Positions 34,548 through 42,791 of a DNA stretch of 64,000 nucleotides are shown here, piece after piece. The notes under the pieces were generated by a model, which saw only the letters and a program-made list of their open reading frames with translations, searched no databases and had not been told where the DNA came from. Both the position numbers and the translations under genes were made by a program. The stretch is taken from the NCBI GenBank assembly GCA_937959395.1, contig CALGLR010000030.1, positions 1 to 64,000 on the forward strand, given 5' to 3'. The DNA comes from an uncultured Flavobacteriaceae bacterium (GTDB lineage Bacteria; Bacteroidota; Bacteroidia; Flavobacteriales; Flavobacteriaceae). Position 1 is the stretch's first letter. Each line of letters opens with the position of its first letter.

Positions 34548-35696
34548 TTAATAGCCAAAATCTGTTTTAATTTGCTCGGCTTGTTCTAACATACGGTCTT
34601 TAGTTATGCCTCCAATTTCATCTAAAACATATCCATTTTGATAGGCTTTCATTGCTTTTTTTGGTTCGCCTGTTTCTTCATAAAAACGAGCCATATAATA
34701 GGTTCCAAGTAATGCATCTGGATATTCTTTTCTAGCCAGTTGCCCTAGAATCTCATAGTATTCCCAGTTTTCTTTCTTTTTTATTGCGGCAGCAACTGCT
34801 TTAAAGTCATTAATTAATATGGGCTTGTCTATTCCAAAAAGCTCTTTAATTGTCGTATACTTTTCAGTAAGGTAATCTACAGGAGAGCCATCTAGTTCTA
34901 AAATCACTTCTTTATATTCTTTTTTACTTATGGGCTGAAATACTAAAAAGATGCTTTCTAAAGCTTTAGGTATTGCATGTGCAGGTAATGAATAATGAGA
35001 AGGCCCTTCAAATAAATCATAGTTTCTTAAAATACTTTTATTATCTATTCCAGAAATACTTTTATTTAACGCTTCAACTTGTACTCTATTTCGTTTTACA
35101 TCACTGTCTGACGTTGCTAGATAATAGAACGTTTTTCCTTCTTTTAATGTGCTCATTCTCTCAGTTAAAAACTGAGTCATATCTGGAGCTAAATCGGGAC
35201 TTAAAGAAACATAAGCTTGAAATAAAGGTACTGGTTTAAGCATCCAGTAATTTATAAAGTTAGCCGTTTCTCCATGCCCTACAGCAACTCTAAAGTTCTC
35301 TGTACGGTATTTCCCTTCTATATATGGCATCAATTCAATACCTACAAATTCGAAAAATTTAGATCCTGTCTCCATTGGTAATGAATTTTGTTCAGAATAT
35401 AAACAATCGGCATCACGCGTTTCTAATTGGTTTACACCCACTACAATTGATTCTGGAATGTCTTCCCAATAAGAATAGTAGTCAACATTTCCTGCAACTA
35501 TTTCAAATAAATAGTCGGCATCTAGAACAAAAATAATAGGATATTTTTTGTCGCTTCCTTCATAACCTCTTGGTAATTGAATTTTTACTTGTCTAGTTTC
35601 TCCTAGAATATTAGAGTTTAATTCTTCGTATTTAACTTGAGAATTAATTGTCTGAATTGATAGAAGTGCTATTAAAAAGTAGAGTAATTGTTTCAT
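34548..35696 (-). CDS. Exported esterase-like alpha/beta hydrolase lacking the nucleophile Ser
   Basis: The 382-residue protein has a signal peptide (MKQLLYFLIALLSIQTINS) and an esterase-D-type alpha/beta hydrolase domain at about 20-260. Family features are visible: QVKIQLPRGYEGSDKKYPII, FVLDADYLFE, and FRVAVGHGETANFINYWML at the nucleophile elbow. In active members this elbow is GHSxGG; here residues 140-144 are GHGET, so the position of the catalytic Ser is Gly142. The candidate His is present (LFEGPSHYSLPAHAIPK). The C-terminal part, about 265-382, is helical with TPR-like spacing (ARFYEETGEPKKAMKAYQNG). It may therefore bind a substrate or partner rather than hydrolyse an ester. Confidence 0.8.
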   Translation of the reverse strand: MKQLLYFLIALLSIQTINSQVKYEELNSNILGETRQVKIQLPRGYEGSDKKYPIIFVLDADYLFEIVAGNVDYYSYWEDIPESIVVGVNQLETRDADCLYSEQNSLPMETGSKFFEFVGIELMPYIEGKYRTENFRVAVGHGETANFINYWMLKPVPLFQAYVSLSPDLAPDMTQFLTERMSTLKEGKTFYYLATSDSDVKRNRVQVEALNKSISGIDNKSILRNYDLFEGPSHYSLPAHAIPKALESIFLVFQPISKKEYKEVILELDGSPVDYLTEKYTTIKELFGIDKPILINDFKAVAAAIKKKENWEYYEILGQLARKEYPDALLGTYYMARFYEETGEPKKAMKAYQNGYVLDEIGGITKDRMLEQAEQIKTDFGY

Positions 35697-35823
35697 GAGT
35701 TATATTTTATTTTTTTCCATCTGTCACATGGTACATTCATTTAATCATTCTTTTTAAAAGTGATGCTTAAAATATGAATGTTTCATTTTGGAGTATTTAA
35801 ATGTTAATAATGCAATGTACAAA

Positions 35824-36777
35824 TTATTTTTTTCTATTGTAAATTGGCAGCCACAATAGCGATATGCCGCCTAATAGTATAATCATTAATGTTTGAGAAG
35901 ACCACATGATCCACCCAAAAGCAAAACTAGGCGCTTCTGCTATCCCAAATAATGAAAAGGCCCCGTAAACAGCTACAGGATAGGAACCAATTCCTCCATT
36001 TGTTGCAGCTATACTAAAACTAGCAGCAATAAAGCCTATTAGTATGGCACCAAAAAAAATGGGTTGTAAACCATCTATAGCGAAACTAGTTACATAAAAC
36101 ATTAATACGTACATAATCCAAATAAAAAAAGTATGGAAAATAAAAGCCCATTTCTTTTTCATTTTGAATATACTTAATGCACCTTCTATTAAACCATTTA
36201 TAAACGTTTTAATTTTTAGCGCCATTTTAGAGCTGCTTCGTTTAATAACCAACACAAAAACTATTGTTAGTATTGCAAATATTAGTAATCCTACAAGGAG
36301 TTTAATAGGATTAAATTTTTCTGTTAAAAACCCATAAATAAAATCGAATTGTAAGAATAACGTAATGGCTATGATTATTAACATAACTAGTAAATCTGCT
36401 ATACGCTCAGCAATTATGGTTCCAAATCCTTTTTCGAAAGGCACGCCTTCATAATTTGTTAAGATAGAAGCGCGGGCAACTTCACCTGCTCTAGGAATGG
36501 TATAGTTTATAAGATAGGTAGCAAATACGGCCATTAAACTATTTCCGAATTTCACTTTATACCCTAAGGGTTCTAACATAAACAACCAACGATAAGCTCT
36601 TGATAAATGACTTAAAAATCCTAAAAAAAGCCCTAAAAGAATCCACCAATAGTTTGCTGTTTTAAAATAATTTAATAGTTCTGGGATTGATATTTTAGAC
36701 AATGAAAACCAAACTAAAAAAATACCCAATAATATTGGGAGCGTAATTTTTAATATTTTACCAATAGAGGTATTCAA
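35824..36777 (-). CDS. UPF0104 / LPG-synthase flippase-like membrane protein
   Basis: The 317-residue integral membrane protein has about eight hydrophobic segments and the family's typical sequence. Examples are LLGLFLGFLSHLSRAYRWLF near the N-terminus (conserved Arg in the R-A-x-R-W motif), NYTIPRAGEVARASILTNYE, FGTIIAERIADLLVMLI, and the Gly-rich ATNGGIGSYPVAVYGAFSLF. The family is the membrane part of MprF without the aminoacyl-transferase domain; members are thought to translocate lipids or glycolipids. No catalytic domain is fused here. It starts 4 bases after panD and is probably co-transcribed with panC and panD, though its role need not be related to theirs. Confidence 0.88.
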   Translation of the reverse strand: MNTSIGKILKITLPILLGIFLVWFSLSKISIPELLNYFKTANYWWILLGLFLGFLSHLSRAYRWLFMLEPLGYKVKFGNSLMAVFATYLINYTIPRAGEVARASILTNYEGVPFEKGFGTIIAERIADLLVMLIIIAITLFLQFDFIYGFLTEKFNPIKLLVGLLIFAILTIVFVLVIKRSSSKMALKIKTFINGLIEGALSIFKMKKKWAFIFHTFFIWIMYVLMFYVTSFAIDGLQPIFFGAILIGFIAASFSIAATNGGIGSYPVAVYGAFSLFGIAEAPSFAFGWIMWSSQTLMIILLGGISLLWLPIYNRKK

Positions 36778-36781
36778 AAAT

Positions 36782-37132
36782 TTATTTTAAAAGGTTAGTC
36801 GCTTCATCTGGAAATACTAATGATGGCTTAAATGCTTTAGCTTCTTCAATACTCATAAAACCATAAGTAATTAAAATTAAAGTGTCTCCAACAGCTACTT
36901 TTCTTGCCGCTGCGCCATTTAGAGTAATTTCACCACTATTTCGGGGTCCAGGAATCGCATAAGTTTCAAGACGTTCTCCATTGTTATTATTAACGATTTG
37001 AACTTTTTCTCCTTCTACTATATTTGCAGCATCCATTAAATCTTCATCAATAGTAATACTACCAATATAATTAAGTTCGGCTCCTGTTACTTTGACTCTG
37101 TGAATTTTAGATTTTACAACTTGTATTTGCAT
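36782..37132 (-). CDS. panD: Aspartate 1-decarboxylase
   Basis: PanD makes beta-alanine from aspartate for pantothenate synthesis. The 116-residue pro-enzyme has the self-cleavage site [11 protein letters not shown] with Gly24-Ser25; cleavage there makes the pyruvoyl cofactor. Lys9 and His11 at the start ([20 protein letters not shown]) and the [18 protein letters not shown] loop match the family. The C-terminus ([14 protein letters not shown]) is normal. It starts 13 bases after panC and is followed by the UPF0104 gene, so panC-panD-UPF0104 form an operon. PanC uses the beta-alanine made here. Confidence 0.97.
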   Translation of the reverse strand: MQIQVVKSKIHRVKVTGAELNYIGSITIDEDLMDAANIVEGEKVQIVNNNNGERLETYAIPGPRNSGEITLNGAAARKVAVGDTLILITYGFMSIEEAKAFKPSLVFPDEATNLLK

Positions 37133-37145
37133 ATTACAAAGGTAA

Positions 37146-37988
37146 TTAATTTAGTGCTATATTGTCTATCAATCTTATATCATCTGCATAAACAGCAATA
37201 AAAGCACGGTAGTTTTTTTTGTTAGATTTTCTTTTTACTGGTTTTAGAGTTTCGATATCGGCAATAGAAAAATATTCTAATTTTAACAACTCGTGTTTGT
37301 CGAATTGACTCTTAACCCACTCTATTACTTTTGTAGCACTTTTTGTGCCAAACTTTTCTTTGGCTGTTTTTAATGTTTTATATATAAATGGCGCGGCTTT
37401 TTTATATTCCCGTTTTAATCTTTCATTACGAGAACTCATTGCCAAACCACTAGCTGCTCTATGAATCTTACACCCTTTTACTTTCACTGGAATATGGTAT
37501 TTATCAACCAATTTTCTAATAATTTGTAATTGCTGAAAATCTTTTTCGCCAAAATAAGCACTATTTGGAGTAACGATTTCAAATAACCGCTTTACAATAG
37601 TACCAACTCCATCAAAGTGTCCATCTCTAAATTTGCCTTCCATTTCAAATTCTAAACCATCAAAACTAAATTCTTGAGCTTCTGTTTGTCCTTCATAAAT
37701 GTCATCGACACTAGGTGCATAAACAATAATATCGGGACTCAAGGTTTTCAACAAAGAAACATCTCTATCTAATGTTCTAGGATATTTTTCTAAATCTTTC
37801 TCATTATCAAACTGAGTCGGATTAACAAAAACACTAACTATTGCAACATCATTATCTTGTATAGCCTTTTCGACTAAAGATAAATGCCCTTCGTGTAGAG
37901 CTCCCATCGTTGGAACAAACCCTAAAGTTTTGCCATTTAGGGTCGAAACAAATTTTTGAATTTCAGATTTTGTAGTAAATACAGTCAT
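37146..37988 (-). CDS. panC: Pantothenate synthetase
   Basis: PanC joins pantoate and beta-alanine with ATP to make pantothenate, the coenzyme A precursor. The 280-residue protein has the nucleotidyl-transferase signature [17 protein letters not shown] (with HEGH as the HIGH-like motif), [20 protein letters not shown], the pantoate-binding [17 protein letters not shown], and the KMSKS-like MSSRNERL. Length and ending are normal. It lies first in an operon with panD and faces the glycogen-synthase-like gene divergently across about 200 bases. This panC / GT5-like / DUF4270 / glmS order is common in Flavobacteriia. Confidence 0.97.
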   Translation of the reverse strand: MTVFTTKSEIQKFVSTLNGKTLGFVPTMGALHEGHLSLVEKAIQDNDVAIVSVFVNPTQFDNEKDLEKYPRTLDRDVSLLKTLSPDIIVYAPSVDDIYEGQTEAQEFSFDGLEFEMEGKFRDGHFDGVGTIVKRLFEIVTPNSAYFGEKDFQQLQIIRKLVDKYHIPVKVKGCKIHRAASGLAMSSRNERLKREYKKAAPFIYKTLKTAKEKFGTKSATKVIEWVKSQFDKHELLKLEYFSIADIETLKPVKRKSNKKNYRAFIAVYADDIRLIDNIALN

Positions 37989-38050
37989 TTTTAATATAAA
38001 ATTAACGCCTGCAAACTTAATATTTTAGTAGCAAACTGCATAAAATTTTG

Positions 38051-38058
38051 TACTTTTG
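38051..38058 (+). promoter_or_regulatory. Candidate -7 promoter element for the GT5-like / DUF4270 / glmS genes
   Basis: TACTTTTG matches TAnnTTTG and is followed by CGTG, about 125 bases before the first start. A TTTA at 38024-38027 could be a weak -33 element, although the spacing is a little long. Confidence 0.45.
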
Positions 38059-38184
38059 CGTGTTTTTTATTTGGATTTCCAATAACAAGAAAACAATAAA
38101 ACAGAATGGAACCGTTATGATTATTACAATAACACAATGACTATCAATACAATTGAGTTCTATTTAAACTATAAAAACTAATTT

Positions 38185-38994
38185 ATGAAAGATAAGAGGA
38201 TATTATATGTATCATCTGAAGTGGTTCCTTATTTACCTGAAACAGAGATTTCTTCAATGTCATTTGAAACACCAAGAATGGTTAACCAACAAGGTGGACA
38301 AATTAGAATATTTATGCCTAGGTATGGTAACATTAATGAAAGAAGACATCAATTACATGAAGTGATTCGTCTTTCTGGAATAAATCTGGTGATTAATGAT
38401 TTAGACATGCCTCTTATTATTAAGGTTGCTTCAATTCCAAAAGAAAGAATTCAAGTTTATTTTATAGATAACGATGAGTATTTTAAAAGAAAAGCAACAC
38501 TTACAGACGAAGAAGGAAATTTATTTCCCGATAATGATGAACGTGCTATCTTTTTTGCCAAAGGTGTTATAGAAACTGTAAAGAAATTAAATTGGTCTCC
38601 AGACATTATACATGTTCATGGATGGTTAGCGTCTTTACTTCCGCTTTACTTAAAACAATTTTACAAAGATGAACCTTTGTTTAATGAAAGTAAAATCGTG
38701 ACTTCTGTATACAATCAAAGCTTTGATGACACCTTGAACAAGGACATGATCAATAAAATAAAATTTGATAATATCGCTGATAGCGCTATAGAAGTATTAA
38801 ACAAACCGACTTACACTAATTTAATGAAGGTTGCTATTGATAATTCTGACGCATTAATTGTAGGGTCTGAAACTATTCCTTCTGAACTTGAAACCTATTT
38901 AAAAGATAGTAAGAAACCTGTTTTAGGTTTTCAAGAAAAAGACGAATTTAGTGAAGCCTATACTAATTTTTATAATGAAAGCGTTCTAAACTAA
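38185..38994 (+). CDS. Truncated glycogen/starch-synthase-like (GT5 N-terminal domain) protein
   Basis: The 269-residue protein matches only the N-terminal Rossmann domain of bacterial glycogen synthase (about 470-550 residues in full). Recognisable parts are ILYVSSEVVPYLPE at the start, IRIFMPRYGNINERRHQLHE, and DIIHVHGWLASLLPLYLK. The ADP-glucose-binding KxGGL motif that should follow SEVxPF is replaced by PETEISSMSFE, and the whole C-terminal GT1-type domain is absent. The protein is therefore unlikely to be a sugar transferase; a regulatory or scaffold role is possible. Such short forms sit beside panC and DUF4270 in many Flavobacteriia, so this is not a recent deletion. About 100 bases separate it from the DUF4270 gene. 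Confidence 0.8.
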   Translation: MKDKRILYVSSEVVPYLPETEISSMSFETPRMVNQQGGQIRIFMPRYGNINERRHQLHEVIRLSGINLVINDLDMPLIIKVASIPKERIQVYFIDNDEYFKRKATLTDEEGNLFPDNDERAIFFAKGVIETVKKLNWSPDIIHVHGWLASLLPLYLKQFYKDEPLFNESKIVTSVYNQSFDDTLNKDMINKIKFDNIADSAIEVLNKPTYTNLMKVAIDNSDALIVGSETIPSELETYLKDSKKPVLGFQEKDEFSEAYTNFYNESVLN

Positions 38995-39092
38995 ACTTTC
39001 CAACTTGTTAAATAATTATAGAAGTAAATATTTTTTACTTAACCACTTTATAATTATAGTATTAATATTAAAATATATTTAACAAATTTAAT

Positions 39093-40736
39093 ATGATTAA
39101 TCTCATAAAAAAAACAAGTAAAGTGCTTAAAACAATTTGTTTTGTAGCCCTTTTATCTCTAGTTTTAATTTCTTGCGAAAAAGATTTTGTAAATATTGAT
39201 AGCACATTACAAGGCGCTCAGAATTTCAATGCTACAAAACAAGAATTTCCTGTGTTAAGTTACAGTAAAGGCTATGGTGAAGTACAAACAAATTTTTTAC
39301 CAGCAAACTTATTAGGCTATTTTAATGAGCCTATTTACGGAAAAACAATAGCCAGTGTTGTTACACAAGTTACTCCAACAAGCTTTAGTCCTGATTTTGG
39401 TAAAGAACCTAAAATAACATCGGTTAGATTAAATATTCCTTATTTTTCTACAGCAACAGGGCCAGCAAACGATGAAGGAATAATTCCTTACGAACTTGAT
39501 TCTATTTTTGGCAATAAAGATATTCCACTTAAACTATCTATTTATCAGAATAATTATTTGTTAAGAGACTTAGATCCCAATTCTAATTTTGAAGACCGCC
39601 AAGCTTATTATTCCAATGCGATTCAAGATTTAGGATTAGATACTCAATTGGGCGAACTTTTATATGAAGAAGAAAGTTTTACACCTAGCATCGCTCAAAT
39701 AATTGCAGATCAAACAGATCCTGATAACGTTATTAGAACACCTCCTGCTCTAAACTTAGAACTTGGTCCAGATCCTGAGACTAATGATTTTTGGAGGGAT
39801 TTATTTATGGATGATATGGGCAATGCGCTTCCTCATTTATTAAACGCTAATAATTTTAAAGAATTTTTTAGAGGCCTTATTTTTAAAGTAGAGCCTAGAG
39901 ATGTGAATGACGAAAGTTATCAAATCATGCTCGATTTTGCTAATACAAATGCAAATATAACTATAAATTATACTAATGAAAATGATGCTAATGAACGTGT
40001 AGATCAAACCTATGTTTTAAATTTTAATGGTGTAAGATTAAATACTCTAGAAAATAATTATAATTTTCCTTTGCCAGATGGTAATGCCAATAATGGAGAT
40101 GACAAACTCTTTATAAAAGGAGGAGTTGGATCTGCTGGGATAATTAGTCTATTTAAGGATGAAAACGGAAACGAAGATGCCTTAGAATTTTTTAAAGATA
40201 GAAAAGACGAATGGCTAATTAATCAAGCAAATCTTACCGTTTATGTAGATCAATCTTCTATTCCGAATAATACGGATGGAAAAGACGAACCCAACCGATT
40301 AGTTTTATATGATTTAAAAAACAATGTGCCAATAGCCGATTATTTTTTAGATGTCAACACTATTAATGTAGACCCTAATTTATCAAGGACACTTTATGCA
40401 GAACCACTCGAAAGAGACTCTGATAATAAAGGAATTAAATATAAATTTAGAATAACTGAACATTTAAATAACATCCTTAAAAGAGATTCTACAAATGTGA
40501 ATCTTGGAATATATGTTTCTACAAATGTGAATTTATTACTCACAAGTAATGGTGCAGCACTAAATAATTCATTAACTTTCGGTTCAACAGAAGATAAAGA
40601 CGATACGACTTTAGATAATGTTCCTGCAACTAGTGTTTTATCGCCTAGAGGTACCGTTCTTTTTGGAAGTACATCTAACGTTCCTGAAAATGTTAGACCT
40701 AAATTAGAAATTTTTTATACTGAACCTAAAAATTAA
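39093..40736 (+). CDS. DUF4270-domain outer-membrane lipoprotein
   Basis: The 547-residue lipoprotein has the signal KTICFVALLSLVLISCEKD, with the lipidated Cys at about residue 28. The remainder fits DUF4270: an early conserved stretch (EVQTNFLPANLLGYFNEPIY, GKTIASVVTQ), a long middle, and a C-terminal part with VNLGIYVSTNVNLL, then TVLFGSTSNVPENVRPKLEI and FYTEPKN. The function is unknown; the domain is nearly confined to Bacteroidota. It ends 6 bases before glmS, so the two are co-transcribed. The pairing with glmS hints at a cell-envelope role. Confidence 0.87.
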   Translation: MINLIKKTSKVLKTICFVALLSLVLISCEKDFVNIDSTLQGAQNFNATKQEFPVLSYSKGYGEVQTNFLPANLLGYFNEPIYGKTIASVVTQVTPTSFSPDFGKEPKITSVRLNIPYFSTATGPANDEGIIPYELDSIFGNKDIPLKLSIYQNNYLLRDLDPNSNFEDRQAYYSNAIQDLGLDTQLGELLYEEESFTPSIAQIIADQTDPDNVIRTPPALNLELGPDPETNDFWRDLFMDDMGNALPHLLNANNFKEFFRGLIFKVEPRDVNDESYQIMLDFANTNANITINYTNENDANERVDQTYVLNFNGVRLNTLENNYNFPLPDGNANNGDDKLFIKGGVGSAGIISLFKDENGNEDALEFFKDRKDEWLINQANLTVYVDQSSIPNNTDGKDEPNRLVLYDLKNNVPIADYFLDVNTINVDPNLSRTLYAEPLERDSDNKGIKYKFRITEHLNNILKRDSTNVNLGIYVSTNVNLLLTSNGAALNNSLTFGSTEDKDDTTLDNVPATSVLSPRGTVLFGSTSNVPENVRPKLEIFYTEPKN

Positions 40737-40742
40737 AACTTT

Positions 40743-42608
40743 ATGTGTGGCATAGTTGGATATATAGGAAAAAGAGAAGCTTATCCTATAATTCTTGAAG
40801 GATTAAAACGTTTGGAATACAGAGGTTACGATAGTGCTGGAATAGCATTATACGACGGTTCAGATATCAAACTTTCAAAAACGAAAGGAAAAGTCGCTGA
40901 TCTTGAAGCTAAAGCTGCAACTGAAATTAACACTAGTGGTACTTTAGGAATAGGACATACACGTTGGGCCACTCACGGAGTACCAAATGATGTCAATTCC
41001 CACCCACATTATTCAAATTCAGGAAACTTAGTTATTATACATAACGGTATCATAGAAAATTATGAATCACTAAAAAAAGAGCTTCTAAAAAGAGGTTACA
41101 CTTTTGAATCTGACACAGATACTGAGGTTTTAATAAACCTTATCGAAGATGTAAAAACTAATGAAAATGTAAAAACTAATGAAAATGTAAAACTAGGCAA
41201 AGCAGTCCAAATCGCACTAAACCAAGTTGTAGGTGCTTATGCAATTGCAGTGTTTGACAAGAATAAGCCAAACGAAATTGTTGTAGCAAAACTAGGAAGC
41301 CCACTAGCTATAGGTATTGGTGATGAAGAGTTTTTCATTGCTAGTGACGCCTCTCCTTTTTTAGAATACACGAAAAAAGCCATCTATTTAGAAGACGAAG
41401 AAATGGCTATTATTAGCCGTAAAAAGGGAATTAAAATACGTAAAATTAAAAATGATGCATTAGTTGATCCCTATATTCAAGAGCTTCAAATTAATTTAGA
41501 ACAAATTGAAAAAGGAGGCTATGAGCATTTTATGCTTAAAGAAATTCATGAACAGCCTAATGCTATAAAAGATACTTATAGAGGACGACTTAGAGCCAAA
41601 GAGGGCATTATAAAAATGTCTGGTATTGACGATAATTTAGAACGCATCTTAAATGCAAATAGAATTATAGTAGTAGCCTGTGGAACCTCATGGCATGCCG
41701 GTTTAGTTTCAGAATATATTTTTGAAAACTTAGCACGCATTCCCGTAGAAGTAGAATACGCTTCAGAATTTAGATATAGAAATCCAGTTATTACAGAACA
41801 AGATGTTGTTATTGCCATATCACAATCTGGAGAAACTGCAGATACTTTAGCCGCTATAAAACTTGCCAAATCTAAAGGCGCATTTGTTTTTGGGGTTTGT
41901 AATGTTGTTGGTTCAACAATATCTAGAGAAACCCATGCTGGAGCATATACCCATGCTGGACCAGAGATTGGAGTTGCGTCAACAAAAGCTTTTACAACTC
42001 AAATTACAGTATTAACACTTATAGCCCTAAAATTGGCTAAAGAAAAAGGTACTATTTCTAATTCGCAATTTCATATGCATTTGCAAGAATTAGAACTTAT
42101 CCCTGATAAAGTAAAAAAAGCATTAAAATCAGACAGCCATATAAAAATGATTGCCGATATCTACAAAGACGCAAAAAACTGTTTGTATTTAGGAAGAGGT
42201 TATAACTTTCCTGTTGCATTAGAAGGTGCTCTTAAGCTAAAAGAAATTTCTTATATCCATGCTGAAGGTTATCCTGCTGCAGAAATGAAACATGGACCTA
42301 TTGCACTTATCGATGAACAAATGCCAGTATTTGTAATTGCAACTAAAAAAGGCCATTATGAAAAGGTTGTTAGTAATATTCAAGAAATAAAATCTAGATC
42401 TGGAAAAATTATTGCTATCGTAACTGAAGGAGATGAAGATGTAAAATACATCGCAGATCATGTTATAGAAGTTCCAGACACCATTGAATCATTAACGCCT
42501 TTACTTACAACTATTCCGTTACAATTACTATCTTATCACATAGCGGTTATGTTAGATAGAAATGTCGATCAGCCTAGAAATTTAGCAAAATCTGTAACTG
42601 TAGAATAA
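40743..42608 (+). CDS. glmS: Glutamine-fructose-6-phosphate aminotransferase (isomerizing)
   Basis: GlmS makes glucosamine-6-phosphate, the first step towards UDP-GlcNAc. The 621-residue protein has the N-terminal nucleophile Cys (MCGIVGYIGKREAYPIILEG), the glutaminase motifs GIGHTRWATHG and IIHNGIIENYE, and two SIS domains (ACGTSWHAGLVSEYIFENLA, ISQSGETADTLAAI, LGRGYNFPVALEGALKLKEI). The end DQPRNLAKSVTVE is the conserved tail. It is a few residues longer than usual because of an in-frame tandem repeat, VKTNEN twice, at 41151-41186 in the glutaminase domain. It is the last gene before a strong terminator. No glmS ribozyme is seen upstream; the DUF4270 gene is only 6 bases away. Confidence 0.97.
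   Translation: MCGIVGYIGKREAYPIILEGLKRLEYRGYDSAGIALYDGSDIKLSKTKGKVADLEAKAATEINTSGTLGIGHTRWATHGVPNDVNSHPHYSNSGNLVIIHNGIIENYESLKKELLKRGYTFESDTDTEVLINLIEDVKTNENVKTNENVKLGKAVQIALNQVVGAYAIAVFDKNKPNEIVVAKLGSPLAIGIGDEEFFIASDASPFLEYTKKAIYLEDEEMAIISRKKGIKIRKIKNDALVDPYIQELQINLEQIEKGGYEHFMLKEIHEQPNAIKDTYRGRLRAKEGIIKMSGIDDNLERILNANRIIVVACGTSWHAGLVSEYIFENLARIPVEVEYASEFRYRNPVITEQDVVIAISQSGETADTLAAIKLAKSKGAFVFGVCNVVGSTISRETHAGAYTHAGPEIGVASTKAFTTQITVLTLIALKLAKEKGTISNSQFHMHLQELELIPDKVKKALKSDSHIKMIADIYKDAKNCLYLGRGYNFPVALEGALKLKEISYIHAEGYPAAEMKHGPIALIDEQMPVFVIATKKGHYEKVVSNIQEIKSRSGKIIAIVTEGDEDVKYIADHVIEVPDTIESLTPLLTTIPLQLLSYHIAVMLDRNVDQPRNLAKSVTVE
41151..41186 (+). repeat. In-frame 18-base tandem duplication in glmS
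   Basis: GTAAAAACTAATGAAAAT occurs twice back to back and is followed by a third partial copy (GTAAAACTA). It encodes VKTNEN-VKTNEN-VKLG between IEDV and GKAV. The frame is kept. Confidence 0.9.
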
Positions 42609-42631
42609 AACTTTTAAAAACCACCAATAGT

Positions 42632-42695
42632 AAAAGGTTTAAAATCTTAATTGTTTTCTAATATGAAACAATTAAGATTTTAAACCTTTTTTTTT
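42632..42695 (+). terminator. Strong hairpin terminator after glmS
   Basis: A perfect 25-base-pair stem (arms 42632-42656 and 42666-42690) with a 9-base loop is followed by a run of nine or more T. It starts 23 bases after the glmS stop. Confidence 0.88.
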
Positions 42696-42791
42696 ACAAG
42701 CATACTATGCACGCATAATTTATTAATGTTTTTTCCAGAATTTACTTAAAAAACGTATATTGGCTATAAATAAACAAACTAAATCTTAAAA

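Noticed and set aside
40737-40742. A glmS ribozyme or leader control upstream of glmS.
   Set aside because: Only 6 bases separate glmS from the DUF4270 gene; there is no space for a leader.
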